Positions 13,201-25,900 are shown, numbered from the stretch's first letter. The stretch: 64,000 bases of DNA from Globomyces pollinis-pini (GCA_025399215.1 MU621139.1:7412-71411), one strand, 5' to 3'. Program-made: numbers and translations. Notes: generated from the letters alone by a model not told the origin.

Positions 13201-15109
13201 CAACAAAAATTTAGATACAAAAAAGGCAGGCATCAAAGAGATACAAAGTTCTAATGGCAAAGAAACCACCAAACCGCTGTTTTCGATATCGAAACCATAC
13301 TTTCTTTGTAAAGAGAATATTTTCTAATATCATAGGCCTCGGAGATCATGTGCATAGACTGTTTTATGATGCTTCGGGAAATAATGTAGAAGTTAAACGA
13401 TATACTCGAAGAGTTACACACAATACAGACCCTATATCATATGTTTGCTCTATTTGGTCAAAAAATCAAACTGCCTATCATTCTAGGAATGTCACATTCT
13501 CATACCCTGCATTAGCAAATTACAACTGGAATTATTTGGATCATTTAATATCTGGGTACTTGGATGGTTTTTAAATTTATTGTTAGGTATCAAGATCAAA
13601 TGACTGATGCCCTTCGATTTTGGAGAATTCGGTTTTTGTTAATTCCAACTGAAGCTCCACCTACTAATGGACTTTCATCAAATGTAATGTTTTACAAGTC
13701 ATTGATAGTTAGGTTCTAGATAAGCTAGATGATGATGAAGAACGATTGGTTGGCTTTACAAAATTTATAGATATGATAGAGCGGGCAAAGTATATCACCC
13801 CTGAGGAGAAAATGGCATCAGTGCGTGGGAAACAAAATGCCTTGGATATTCAATTGACGACGTTTAATTTGAGCAGTTTGGTGGGAAGAGAAGAGGTGCA
13901 TTCTTTGTTACCTGAAGCATTTCAAGCTGAGAGGCCGTCCAATGATACGTCGCCAAATAACATTGACAAACTCAGTCAAAGAGCAACGTACGAATCTATC
14001 GCAAATGCAATGCAGAAAGAGTTTCCGATTGGATTACCTTTTCAAGACAGGCATTGGCATTTTCAAGTACATCAAAAAGTTGTAACAGTAAATTTCATTT
14101 CTGTTAACCATAGGGCGAGGAATTAATCAATTGGCTCATGGAGCACATTGCGGATTTGGATACAAGAGATTCAGCAATCGCTTTTGGAAACTCATTGATT
14201 GGTGGAGGCTTGATCGAGCATGCGAAACAGACACATAAACTATTGCTTGATGGGTTCTATTTTTATCGACTTTGTGAAGATTTCCATAAACCAATAACAG
14301 ATACAACACCTGCCGCAAGTAAACGAAAGCGATTCCAGGCTGTTAAACAAGTTCCAATTGATATGGATCCATTGAAGTTATCTTCAAGGACTGAAGTTGC
14401 ATTCTTACATTATGATACCACTCATAACCCCAAGAATTGCTATCATTTTCAATTACATTGGTTAGTATGTACTGCTAGACTTGTAGAAGATATGTTGAGT
14501 TCTTGGGCAAGAATGGCAGAAAAATGTGGGTTTAAATTAGTTGAAGCACCAGGAGGACAGGTTTCATTACTAAGCTAACTGTAATAGGCATCTGCAACTG
14601 GTGATGATAATCCATTCCAAGCATTATCTCCAATCAAATTAGCTGTCTCCCCACCATCCATAGAAAAGTATCGAGAACAATTCAAGTCAAAGAATTCAAT
14701 AGCAGAGGAGTGGTTTGAACGTGAGTTTGTAAAATCTTTCAACTTTATTTTGGACACAGAATCTGATCGGTATTTCCCACCAAACAGTAGGGGATATTCA
14801 TATCAGAGAAAGCCATGGCCAAATACACAATTCATTCATCGCCATGGAATTGCATTTATACAAATTTTACCAAAAAACGAAGGTTTCTTGTGGGTTAATA
14901 ATCGTTTGCACTTAGCAAATAGTTCGAATTCAAAACCTGGTTTCTTGAATACCACACAAATTTCACCTGATGTAGCTAGAAAAACTTTTGAAGATTTTTG
15001 CAGAGATGAAGCAAGACTAAAAGCTTTCTTCCATACTTTGGAAATGCGATTGCAAGATTTAACTGTCTCTGACATGTCTACACTGATGATGGTAGAAGCG
15101 TTAGATTAA
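10282..15109 (+). CDS. IML1: IML1/DEPDC5, GATOR1 (SEACIT) subunit
   Basis: IML1 (human DEPDC5) is part of GATOR1, the GAP complex for Rag/Gtr GTPases that turns down TORC1 at the vacuole or lysosome during amino-acid shortage. Seventeen introns of about 25-31 nt can be placed, giving about 1,450 residues. Landmarks in order: [98 protein letters not shown] and [16 protein letters not shown] in the N-terminal and SABA-like parts; [11 protein letters not shown]; then a DEP domain ([10 protein letters not shown] joined to [12 protein letters not shown] and [19 protein letters not shown]); and a C-terminal domain. A Ser-rich acidic linker lies at 12200-12780. Exons around 10500-10760 are very short. 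Confidence 0.93.
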
Positions 15110-15228
15110 TGTAAATAAGAACTATAAAATCTACATTGATATTAAATTTTTGAGCTAACAACATGAACAATAACTGTAACTAACAGAAACTATTTTGAAA
15201 CTCTTTATTGAATAAACTAACTTACTCA

Positions 15229-16918
<1,690 letters not shown>

Positions 16919-16924
16919 CAACAG

Positions 16925-17172
16925 ACTAATCCAAACCTTTTCTACGCTTTGATCCCTCCTCCAAACAAGAATCAACTAAACGAATAGTCAAAGAAGCAAG
17001 ATCTTTACCAATTGAACGATGATGAATTGTTGCTCTTGCTTCCAAAGGGGTTTCCATAGTCCAGTAAAGAATCTCCGCTCTTTCACGGCTAATCAATCGC
17101 CACACTGCTCGTACGACTGACTCAACAACTGTGTGGTGTGGGTCTACATAAAACGTGAATTGCTAAGTTCAT
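16925..17172 (-). CDS. unassigned coding segment between RBR ligase and PFK-2
   Basis: A strongly coding-like frame of about 70 residues containing VRAVWRLISRERAEILYW, ETPLEARATIHHRSIGK and LTIRLVDSCLEEGSKRRK. With ATG 17172 and a 31-nt GTAGAC...CAG intron it gives a complete small protein ending in TAG at 16925-16927. Alternatively, a 28-nt GTTTGG...TTAG intron over that stop would fuse it in frame to the PFK-2 kinase domain, whose ATG lies only 7 bases downstream. GTTTG donors are used elsewhere (GFA1, SSU72, HIS4), so fusion is possible. I do not recognise the sequence. Confidence 0.45.
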
Positions 17173-17213
17173 AGGGTCGCTTATTCTTTATTAAAGGCAT
17201 TTACCGATGCTAG

Positions 17214-19342
17214 TTAAAGTATTTCACAGTTTAGTGTTGGTCCTTCTACGCGCCTTGGAAGATCCTGAACCTGCACATCTCTTTCTGCGTACTCTTGGGC
17301 AGCGAATAATCTTCTACCTGCAATTCCATTAATGCCACCATGTTTGGCTCGCATATGCTCATAGATTTTATGGGATTCAAACAATCCCATGCAAAACCAA
17401 CATATGTGTGCTTTGCAATGACAAGTTACATGAAAGCAGCCCTCTTTAGATCAGATAAAATATATTTACCCCCCTTTTCAATTCCAGTGAGACAATTAGG
17501 ACAATTACGAACCCCAGTATCCTTAAGTAAACGACTGAGCAATTTTGAATGTTCCCTCTCTTCACAAGATTGATTGGGATGACTTTTCGATCTGCAGTAC
17601 GTACAACTATCACTAAGACACTCACTGCATCGTGCTTCAGAGGGATAACTGGTTTTTGGAAAAATCTGGGCACAATCAACAGAACTGCAAGAAAACCACT
17701 TGTCATTATTGCCTAATAGGTATTGACTCAACGCTAATGATTTTAGCCGATCGATATCTGCGACTGATTAATGATAATACATAATACCTTTTGAAAATGC
17801 TTGTATGATTGGAAGTGGAATCAAAGTCTTACATTCAGATTCAACACATAGAAATGGAAACGATATGCTTGAGTTTATGTAATGGTTTAAACATTCTTTA
17901 CAATAAGCGTGTCCACAACTTGGTAGACAAATTTTGTGTTCTGGAAGTTGGAGACAGATCAAGCATTCCTTTATATCTGAACTTGCAGCAGAGTTATTGA
18001 TTACAATTGATTTTAAAACTTCATATTTCGAAATAGTAGAAAATATTTTAATTTCATACTTATTATATGTGAAGTTTACATCAACTGTTTCTGTCAATTC
18101 GCGTGCGAAATCTACAACATAAGCTAATTCTTTTTTAGTTATAGGAAATGAATGAAGAGTTTTTAAGCGCTTCAGATAGTGATCAATGATATCTTTTTGA
18201 AGGGAGTTCCGATAATATCCACATATTGTAATTCGTTGGTTGTGCTTGGACACTTGCACAGTCGTGTTCTTGTATCTCGTCAACAAGGTGACCAACCAAT
18301 CCTTTCCTGGAGCATTAGAAAAACTCGAAAAGCCTACTCACCTTCTTGGGTAGTGTAAAAAGTATCCCATATTGGCGTTTGTTTATGAGTAACAATCTAG
18401 AGTCAGTTATTTAACACTATACAAATCCAGTTATCAACCTTTCGACTTTCAATTTAATTAGAATCAACTATAGAACATTAAAGAGCGCATATTAATACCG
18501 AATCTAATACTGAAGAATGTATTATAACCTTCATTTTACTTCTCATGCGCACAAATATCACGTTCAAAGTTTGATTATCTTTAATCATATCTTCAATGCA
18601 ATCTTGAAAGTATAATCCTGTCTGAATAGGTACCGTGAACGTATGTTGATGTTGGATCGTTAATTTCAAAGATACATTGTACCATTTTTCACACAATCTA
18701 CACAATCTTTCTATCAATTCATCATTTAGTTTCGGGAAACGCTGGATGATGTATCTGACATTGGACAGTTTAATAATACTTTCGTAATCATTTCCTGAAA
18801 GAAAGTTTAGACACAGGCCCAGCAAAAGGTCAGATACAATCATTTCATCATTGCTACTTTGATTCTGGAAGGAAATGAACAAGCTCTGATCGATGGTATC
18901 ATTTACATGATTCATTGTTGGATATAATTGCGAACATATTTTAAGGGATGCTAACTGTTCAGAGACTTTTGAAACGCTTTCTTTAGATCCATGATAGAAT
19001 CCGACTACCCACTGATTTGTTTCTTGATTATCCTTTAAAGATACAAAGGTCGGATTGCTAGTAAGAAGGGAACGCGTTGTAGGAGATTTGGTTTTGCATA
19101 CAATTGTCCAAGGACATTGTATTGTAGAAAGGTACAAACCATCATCTAAATCATGTCATATTAGCTAGAAAAGAAGTACCAAAGGTGACTTTAGTGTTTG
19201 TAGAAACGAGTAGTTCTGATGAATCCCAAACAAGGTCAGTTGGATGATTTGCTATCTGATCATTGGGAAAAGATAATTCATTATCTGAGAAGATTTCTGG
19301 ATGATTGTACATTTCAATCGACTTGCGTTTGTTGGATTTCAT
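17214..19342 (-). CDS. RBR-type E3 ubiquitin ligase
   Basis: RING1-IBR-RING2 ligases pass ubiquitin from an E2 to their own RING2 cysteine and then to substrate. RING1: KECLICLQLPEHKI, PSCGHAYCKECL. IBR: CSSVDC, CSECLSDSCTYCRSK. RING2: RNCPNCLTGIEKGEGCFHVTC, with the catalytic cysteine in GEGCFHV, then CKAHICWFCMGLF. The arrangement and the GLFES...HMRAKHG ending resemble the C-terminal RBR of DEAH11/12-like proteins, but no helicase is present. The N-terminal 400 residues are not assigned. Splicing includes a 34-nt intron that joins KVTF to DDDGLYLST and a 26-nt intron just before the catalytic cysteine. The C-terminal exon after HGGING is uncertain, so the stop at 17214-17216 may be wrong. 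Confidence 0.78.
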
Positions 19343-19542
19343 GCAAAGTTCTTTGATAGTTTAAAATGTGCATTTGACTGCATTAAAATGATCACAAATC
19401 CTTTACTCAAGCAAAGACTAGATTCAGTCTATTCTCATAGACTCGTCACTCACAACTATATATTTTACCACCATATTGGGTTTAACAGGATTTATACAAT
19501 CCAAGTTCAAGTTTAACGTTTTTAGCAGTATCTATAATATAT

Positions 19543-20402
19543 TCAAATAAAATTCAATGAATATAAAACATTTGCTTTAGTTTTAGCAGTAAATTCACCA
19601 ATAATTCCATCCATATCTTGATACAAATCGTGACTCTGCTTAATCTATTCCATTAACGTAAAAAAGTTACCATTTTCACCAATTGCAGGATTAGCTGTCC
19701 TCCGACACATGCTTGTTCATGATTATCAATAATTTCCACATTTATCAGGTACATAGGTTTACTAAATTGCTTAACTCTATTCAATATATCTGATAATAAG
19801 AATCCCATTCGTTTACCTTGAAAGGGTGAATAAATCATTCTATACCGTCATATGCTGCGTCGTAACATCTTTCTTCACAAGTAATAATTACATCAAAAGT
19901 ATCAATCTTGGAATCTTGGAATCGTTCTGGAGCCTTTTTGATTTTTCTATTACGATCTAGCATTTGTAATAATCCATTCTGGGTATATCTGTACATTAAC
20001 CCACTAAATCTTACAGTTGCTTGTCTTGATTGTACAATTCAGTGTAAATATCATCATATGGGTGTCCAAAATTGTAAATGTTTGGTTTATCTGCGCTAGG
20101 TCCAGGTAGTCGAACCTTTATTTAAGAAATCAGTTTGATACCTAAGTTGGTTATAAAGTCATACATTTTATTTACCTATATTGAAGTTAACCATGACCAA
20201 AGTGTTACCTATTATAAGTTAAATAATCGTGTTGTACTGCTGAACCAGTTCCAAAGGAACTCACATCATAACCTTCCTTCCTATACCGTTAACAAGTTGA
20301 ATTTCAAACTTCAGGACATGATGAGCTTTCTTTAGTGTAAATTGCAGTACCTTCCATGCTTCTATTTTGATTGCTAGCACAAACAACTGCGATACTGGTC
20401 AT
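19543..20402 (-). CDS. SSU72: SSU72, RNA polymerase II CTD phosphatase
   Basis: SSU72 removes phosphate from Ser5/Ser7 of the Pol II C-terminal domain and acts in the 3'-end processing (CPF) complex. The start [17 protein letters not shown] carries the C-x5-R(S) phosphatase loop. Spliced exons restore [78 protein letters not shown] (the general-acid DNHE region) and a C-terminus like the human one. About 190 residues, the usual length. Introns: 25 nt, 29 nt (GTTTGA donor), a 122-nt composite at 20116-20237, 26 nt, a 56-nt composite at 19790-19845, and 26 nt. The composites are described separately. This is the most intron-dense gene in the window. Confidence 0.93.
19790..19845 (-). other. two abutting mini-introns in SSU72 (29+27 nt)
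   Basis: Unit 1 (19817-19845) runs GTATAGAATG to TTTCAAG, and unit 2 (19790-19816) runs GTAAACGAAT to TTATCAG, with AG directly followed by GTA. Removing both in phase 1 joins CYDAAYD to DILNRVKQF, matching SSU72 length. Keeping unit 2 would add nine residues without a stop, so homology rather than frame supports its removal. Confidence 0.55.
20116..20237 (-). other. four abutting mini-introns in SSU72 (29+33+34+26 nt)
   Basis: A 122-nt stretch must be removed in phase 0 to join GTGSA to VRLPGPS. It divides exactly into four GT...AG units at 20209-20237, 20176-20208, 20142-20175 and 20116-20141. The only three AGGT tetramers in the stretch are the three joints. Units 1-3 each carry a TAAC-type branch-point-like sequence near the 3' end (TTTAACTT, GTTAACTT, TATAACCAACTT). 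Each unit falls in the window's normal intron size range. Confidence 0.6.
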
Positions 20403-20689
20403 GTTGTGATAAAATGGAAACAATCCTATTGAAAATATCACATTGATCACAACCAATTCATGATACAGAACCATAAACTTAATCCATTCATCTTGGACAA
20501 AGGCAATAGATAAATCAACTAAATAGCAATCTCACTTTATTATCACCATCTTACAATACCAAATCAAACGACAATTCCAGCCAGGGTCTATTGCAAAGAA
20601 TTCAATGAATTGATGACTTTGGTTAGAAATCCAAGACAAGTTTTGGTTCTCGTTCTTTCTTTACTTTCCAATTTTCATTAATTTCAATC

Positions 20690-21742
20690 ATGTCGGTTCT
20701 AGAGATCACTTCACATCAACAATATTTGGAAACTATCGCTACAAAGGATAAGGTCGTCATCGTAGATTACACGGCTACTTGGTGTGGACCTTGCAAGGTT
20801 CATCCTATCTTTCACTAACTTCACTCAGCAAATTAAACCTGTTTTCGCTGATTTAGCAAGAAAATATACGTAAGAGTAGTTGATCTCAGTATTTAGTAAC
20901 GCTTTGTTTTGTTCGTTAGATGTTGACGCCGTGAAAGAATCTGCACAACTGGCTGGAATTACTGCAATGCCTACTTTCCAGTTCTAGTATTTATAATGAT
21001 ATCTAACATATCAGCAAGAATGGTGCAAAGATTCACGAAATGAAGGGAGCAAATAAAGCTGGCTTGGAAACTATCGTTAAAGTAACATCTCCTGCAATTA
21101 ATGGTAGCAACTTGCTGGTGCAGCTAATGTCACGAGCTCTTCTGGTCCCTCCACCTCAAGTAATGTGGTGGCCGGTCAAGTGGACTTGCAACCGTTTATC
21201 TCGAAAAACGTTGAATGCTTGAACTCTGATGTCAAACACCCAATTCAAAACATTTTCAACAAGGATGATAGTGTTCTGAAAAGTGATTCTGATGAACAAT
21301 TGATTTTGTCAATTTCTTTTAATCAACCAGTCAAAATTCACTCTTTGAAGTTTTTGTCAAAATCTGGTAAGTCATATCTCAATCATATAACGTCAACTTC
21401 CATAATCTAATCTAGCTAGAATGTACTAATTCACACTAGAGTCTGGACCAAAGACCATTAAAACGTTTGTCAATGCGGTATCTACCATGTCATTCGATGA
21501 TGTAGAATCTCAACCGGCTATTGATAGCATTGAATTAACACCTGAAGATTTAAAGGATGGTAAAGCACCGGTGCCTTTAAGATTTGTAAAGTATCAAAGT
21601 GTTCATCATTTAACAGTAACTGTAATTATTTAACTTTTCATAGATCTTTGTTTTCGACAATCAAGATGGATCTGATGTTACTGAACTTCAACAATTGCAA
21701 ATTTATGGTTCCCCAATTGAAGCTACCAAGGATGTCAAGTAA
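20690..21742 (+). CDS. thioredoxin-like protein with PITH domain (TXNL1-like)
   Basis: An N-terminal thioredoxin fold has the redox site TWCGPCK, with [14 protein letters not shown] and [22 protein letters not shown] short linker leads to a C-terminal PITH domain ([66 protein letters not shown]). TXNL1 proteins bind the 26S proteasome lid and act as cytosolic thiol reductases. The 31-, 27-, 28-, 26- and 28-nt introns are typical; one of 73 nt (after KFLSKS) is unusually long and does not split into abutting units. A 287-base spacer separates it from the divergent SSU72 gene. Confidence 0.92.
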
Positions 21743-21867
21743 TATGCTTAATCATTTAATCGTACAGTCAATTAAAGGATATGGGTGATGGCCACGACCA
21801 TTAACGATAATTCTATAATAAAGCAGTCTTAGGTACAATTATTTTGATATAACAAGGTGTTTTTATA

Positions 21868-23509
21868 TTAGATGAACTTTCTCTGTTGTTGACTGTCTTT
21901 TCCTTTTGTAAACACTCCATACAGTACAATCAAAAATGCAATGATAGCCAATACTCCAAATATTTTCAATGCACCAGACAACATATCCTCTGCAGTTTCG
22001 AGTGAAACTAATTGATGTGTATAAGTTAAAGATTCATCCAATTTCCTCATAAAATGTCGAGTCTATGAAAATAAACTTAAATTACATTATTACATCTGAT
22101 TGTAACTCAACTGTTGATGCACGAAGAGATTCCATTTCAGTTTTTAATTCATACATTTTTTTACTAAGGTTAAGATATAAACAAGTACCTTAAATCCCAA
22201 ATGCTCAGTTTAGCTCTTTTTTCAAAGTGTTCTTGATGTTTGGGAGTTGCAACATTCACGATAGGTTCTTGAGGGGTGAGTTCTAAATGTAATCGTTCTT
22301 GGATAAAGTTCAATGACTCAATCATATGTAATTGAGCTGACTTGAGCTTTTGAACGGCTTCTTGGTGCTATTGTATTAGATAAGGATATTTACATTGATT
22401 GGTTCTTCTCCAAAAGTGTCTTTTTCCTTTAGATCACTTTTTGGATATGAAAAGACTGTCTTTTCAGTTTCTTCAATCATCTATCAACATTAATACCACA
22501 AGTATAAAAACTTTTTTAAATTTATCAGACATTTCAAAGGATTTTCCTTGTTCAATGTCTTCTTTTTCATGAGGCCTCAAAGGTTGTTCGGATTTTGGAC
22601 GTGGATTAACTTCCGAGACTTCCCAAGTGAACCAATCCAGTGTATCTACCAGAAAATCAGCATATTTAGATTTACCAGGGGAAATTTCATCTGTTGAAGA
22701 TGACAATCCGAAATGATAATTTACAGGTAAATCGATTTTCATTTCAAAACATGGTACATAATTCTTTCCTTCTTGTCGAATATCTAAATCTAGCTAAAAT
22801 GGTTTAAAAAAAAACCGATATACCCTCAATATTTTATCCTTGTAAGTCAATTTTCCAAAAACATTAGATGGAGTGTTACGAAACTCTCGATAACATGAAC
22901 CTAAATTAACTTTTGGAGAATGATAATCTGATAAATCTCTTGGATTTCCATCATTAGATATCCCATAGATAATTGGATTTATTCTACCAGAATTTCGATC
23001 ACTACTATCAAAAACGATTCCAACTCCTTCAAATTCATTTGAATATCCAAAATAATTAATCTTTTCATATGTTAGATCATTGATTTCAAAATAATCAACC
23101 TGTACATGTTTTTTGAAATCCTTCACATACCAAAGGACAAATCCTCTTCCACCAGCAGCACCTTTTCCAAATGTAGTGAATTCAAATTCAAGTAACCATT
23201 CTGGATGAGGATTTTTGTTCTCACACCAAATCAAACTTTTCTGACCTTTAATACCACTAACGACTCTAATAGATTTACTATCGATTAAGACATCTATTCA
23301 ATTGATTGATTAATTTCGAAAGAGTACCTCCAGTTTTTTGAAAGTAAGGTAGTGGATCTTTTATGATTGAATATGGATACTTGAACGTTTGACGATCTAA
23401 GAATTAAATGAACAAGAATACAATCATGACGAAGACTTAATTTTTCTGGTTGATGAATGGCAGCTTGAATCAAGTTCAGTAACAACACTGAAATACATCC
23501 AAACTTCAT
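21868..23509 (-). CDS. L-type lectin, ERGIC-53/VIP36-like cargo receptor (copy 1)
   Basis: A type I membrane protein of the early secretory pathway that binds high-mannose glycoproteins. ATG 23509 opens a signal peptide (MKFGCISVLLLNLIQAA). The lectin domain shows FVLWYVKDF, EGVGIVFDSSD, the calcium/sugar-site region DYHSPKVNLGSC, and YREFRNTPSNVFGKLTYK. A coiled-coil-like stalk follows, then one transmembrane helix (IFGVLAIIAFLIVLYGVF) and a cytosolic tail ending RKFI, a KKxx-like COPI retrieval signal. About eight introns of 25-34 nt are present. The second copy at 25901-27537 has the same layout. The two copies are separated by uS14m and a transposon. Confidence 0.88.
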
Positions 23510-23620
23510 TGATTTTTTTGTGGTCAAACATTTCATTCACAATTTTTTAATGATGATTATCTTAGTATTTGACATTAGTGATGATCGTATATCAATTCAA
23601 TATATTTATTTATAATTGTT

Positions 23621-24017
23621 TTACCAAATACTTTTCTTCACTCCTGGTAAATCTCCATTCAATGCTCGTTCTCTAAATGCAATAGGTGATAATTTAAATG
23701 GCATTATAATATTCTAAATGAATTTAATAAATCAAAATCATGTTTACTCTTGTTCTACCTCCTTGAATACATCTGGGAGTAATTGCAACAGGTCTCGTAT
23801 ATCTAATAATAAATATTTGAATTCTTTAAATTTACCTAATTGTTAATTCAATTAGTTGATACCTGGAAAGTTTTTGTAATTCCATTTGAGCTTTAATTCG
23901 TAATACTAATGGATTCTCTTTTTTATAAATGATAAGTCGTAATGCTTGTCTCTTTGGTTCATATCGACTGGTTAATATTCTGGCTAATCGATCTCTCACA
24001 ACGTTACTGATGGACAT
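23621..24017 (-). CDS. MRPS14: mitochondrial ribosomal protein uS14m
   Basis: Small-subunit protein of the mitochondrial ribosome, about 110 residues. ATG 24017 starts MSISNVVRDRLARILTSRYE. The family core RYTRPVAITPRC is followed by GGRTR and, after a 34-nt intron, by LSPIAFRERALNGDLPGVKKSIW, the typical uS14 C-terminus. The first intron (33 nt) falls after LTI. An in-frame extension upstream of ATG 24017 lacks an ATG and was not used. The start codon lies only 36 bases from the repeat block of the MULE transposon, so the insertion sits in the promoter or 5' leader. Confidence 0.85.
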
Positions 24018-24052
24018 CCAAGTTTGATTTGAAAAAAATTTTGGAGTGCAAT

Positions 24053-24155
24053 TTATTCTAAAAAACTTTTCCACTTATTCTAAAAAACTTTTAATCTATT
24101 CTAAAACGTTTTGCACTTATTCTAAAAGTATTTCCATTTAATGTAAAAGTTTCGG
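24053..24155. repeat. degenerate 20-22-nt tandem repeats at transposon end
   Basis: Five head-to-tail copies of a unit like TTATTCTAAAAAACTTTTCC lie at 24053-24074, 24075-24096, 24097-24116, 24117-24137 and 24138-24155, with rising divergence towards the transposase. They lie between uS14m and the transposase stop at 24202. Subterminal repeats are common in Mutator-like elements and may bind the transposase. The repeat is visible; assigning it to the element is inference. Confidence 0.6.
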
Positions 24156-24201
24156 TGAATGATAGAAACACTTAAGTAAATTGAAATTCCTTTATTATCA
24201 G

Positions 24202-25787
24202 TTATTCTCGTGATAATGCTCTACCTACCAAAGGCAACCTTCCCCTAATTGCACCACTTCCTCGAATTGGTCTACCAATTCCTCTACTTCTGGCTGTACC
24301 TTTTTTCCCAATTATTGTAGGAATTAGTACATTAACGTGACGTCCCCTTTGACTAACCATTGACCTTCTCGTAGTGTTTTTACATCCTGGAAAAGCTTGT
24401 CCGATCCTCATCTTAGCAGCACAAACATGTACACAGCTTCCATCCTTCATATAGATTAAACATTCGCAAGAGTCATTGTCAAGATTAACGGACCATCCAG
24501 TTTCTGGCAGACCTTTCCTTTCGATATAGGCATTTTGATAAATAATTGTGTCTACATGAGTCCTTTCAACAACATCATTATTATCATCGTAATAATCGTA
24601 CACCCTATCAGGTTGTTCAAGCTCTTGTTGTACATTCATTAATTGTCTGCAGAAATAATGATTTGGCAAATCATTATTTGCGAATATTTGTATCAATCTT
24701 GCATCTAATTGCTTCTTTGCAGAATTGATTGTCCTTGTTGAAGGAATGTTTGTTCTAAAACTAAATTCCGTTGATAATGGATCAGCCAGATCATGAACTA
24801 TATGTCGAAAAAGTTTATCTAAAAACTTTGGTATAGTGAATAGATTTCTTTCCGTTAGAGTCCTTTTTAAAGTGGCATTGTAACTTTCTACAGGATTATT
24901 TGTTGAGCAAATCCACAAGGCGTTAAAAATGCCTGCCAATTGGCTAGTTCTGATCCTGGTTTACACCGATCTATAATCCATGTACAAAATAAACGTCCTG
25001 GATCATTCAATGGGAGATCTTCGTCATCGTATTCGGTAATGAATTTATTCCATATTTCTACATATTCGTCATCGTCTAGTGAAAAATGACATGCTTTGAT
25101 AAATTTAATTATCTTATTGTAGTACTCGTTAGTTTTAAATAACTTTCTCACTAATTGCATCAAATGGAAGTAACAGTATAATTTCTTAGCATCAGGAAAT
25201 TCTTCATTTAAAACATTGTTTAAACTCTTTTCACCATCTGCCATAGTAAATGCAGGTGTTAAAGGTGTCCCACAAACTAATTCAAAGAGATATTTAAGGG
25301 TCGTTATTGCATAACGCCATTGCTGAATATAAATGATAAAAAGTAAGGTTACCGGAATTTGTGTATGGGAAGTAATGCAGAAACCCATGATGTGTATTCT
25401 ACGTTCTCTATCGGACACACCTAGAGGTATTAACTTGTACCCTAATCTTGTAATTTTATATGTGGCATCTGCATGCAACACCAAATGACGTCCTTCAACA
25501 TTCTTGATTTGCTTCAATAAAGCCTTGGAAGTTACAAATATATGAAATGGCTCGTCATCACTTCCATCACCCAATTCCATTTGTCCGAAATTGTTAATTT
25601 TAATCTAATGTTAAAATTACATTTGTACTTCATGAATAAAAGGAGTATAATCATCAAGAGCCAAAAGCGAATCACGGTTATACATATGTTTCGCCATGAA
25701 CTCTCCTAATTCATCTAAATCTAATTCTGGTTTATTTTCGGACTTAATGCGACCAATGAGACTTAATAGCTGTTTTCTACAGGTAGG
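24202..25787 (-). pseudogene. MULE transposase, frameshifted and 5'-incomplete
   Basis: DDE-type transposase of the MULE superfamily. Visible in order: HADATYKITRLGYKLIPLGVS (first Asp), TMADGEKSLNNVLNEEFPDA (second Asp), YCYFHLMQLV (the CxxH insert), STNNPVESYNATLKR (catalytic Glu) and a SWIM zinc finger CECLIYMKDGSCVHVC; the tail is Arg/Gly-rich. Two host-style mini-introns are present, 24 nt near 25600-25623 and 30 nt near 25322-25351. The reading frame shifts at a run of five A on the plus strand (24925-24929), between ANWQ and NALWICS; no intron explains it. It may be a real inactivating indel or a homopolymer sequencing error. The N-terminus is cut by the gap. Confidence 0.8.
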
Positions 25788-25797
25788 NNNNNNNNNN
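25788..25797. other. assembly gap (10 N)
   Basis: Ten unknown bases interrupt the transposase reading frame on its 5' side. A run of ten is commonly a placeholder for a gap of unknown size. Confidence 0.95.
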
Positions 25798-25900
25798 ACA
25801 ACCAGTAGAGTTGTACTTCGTATTGTTAAGAATCACAGTCAGTAAAGAGTTGCGTATTGATGGTAAGTTGTTTATTCACCATTCAAGGTTTAAAAAATCA

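Larger units (their letters stand above)
24053..25787 (-). mobile_element. Mutator-like element (MULE), truncated by assembly gap
   Basis: The element is defined by its transposase gene and the repeat block on its left (24053-24155). The right end is lost in the run of N at 25788-25797. Only about 100 bases separate the gap from the lectin 2 stop and they show no terminal repeat, so the gap probably hides sequence. The insertion lies between uS14m and lectin 2. I could not identify a target-site duplication or matching terminal inverted repeat. Confidence 0.65.

Noticed and set aside
17340..17573. Plus-strand open frames over the RBR gene
   Set aside because: They are antisense shadows of the zinc-finger coding sequence on the minus strand.
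19908..20335. Plus-strand frames of 60-66 codons over SSU72
   Set aside because: They lie opposite SSU72 exons and composite introns and show no family match.
21367..21439. The 73-nt intron of the thioredoxin-PITH gene as a composite intron
   Set aside because: It has no internal AG|GT joint, so it does not divide into abutting units.
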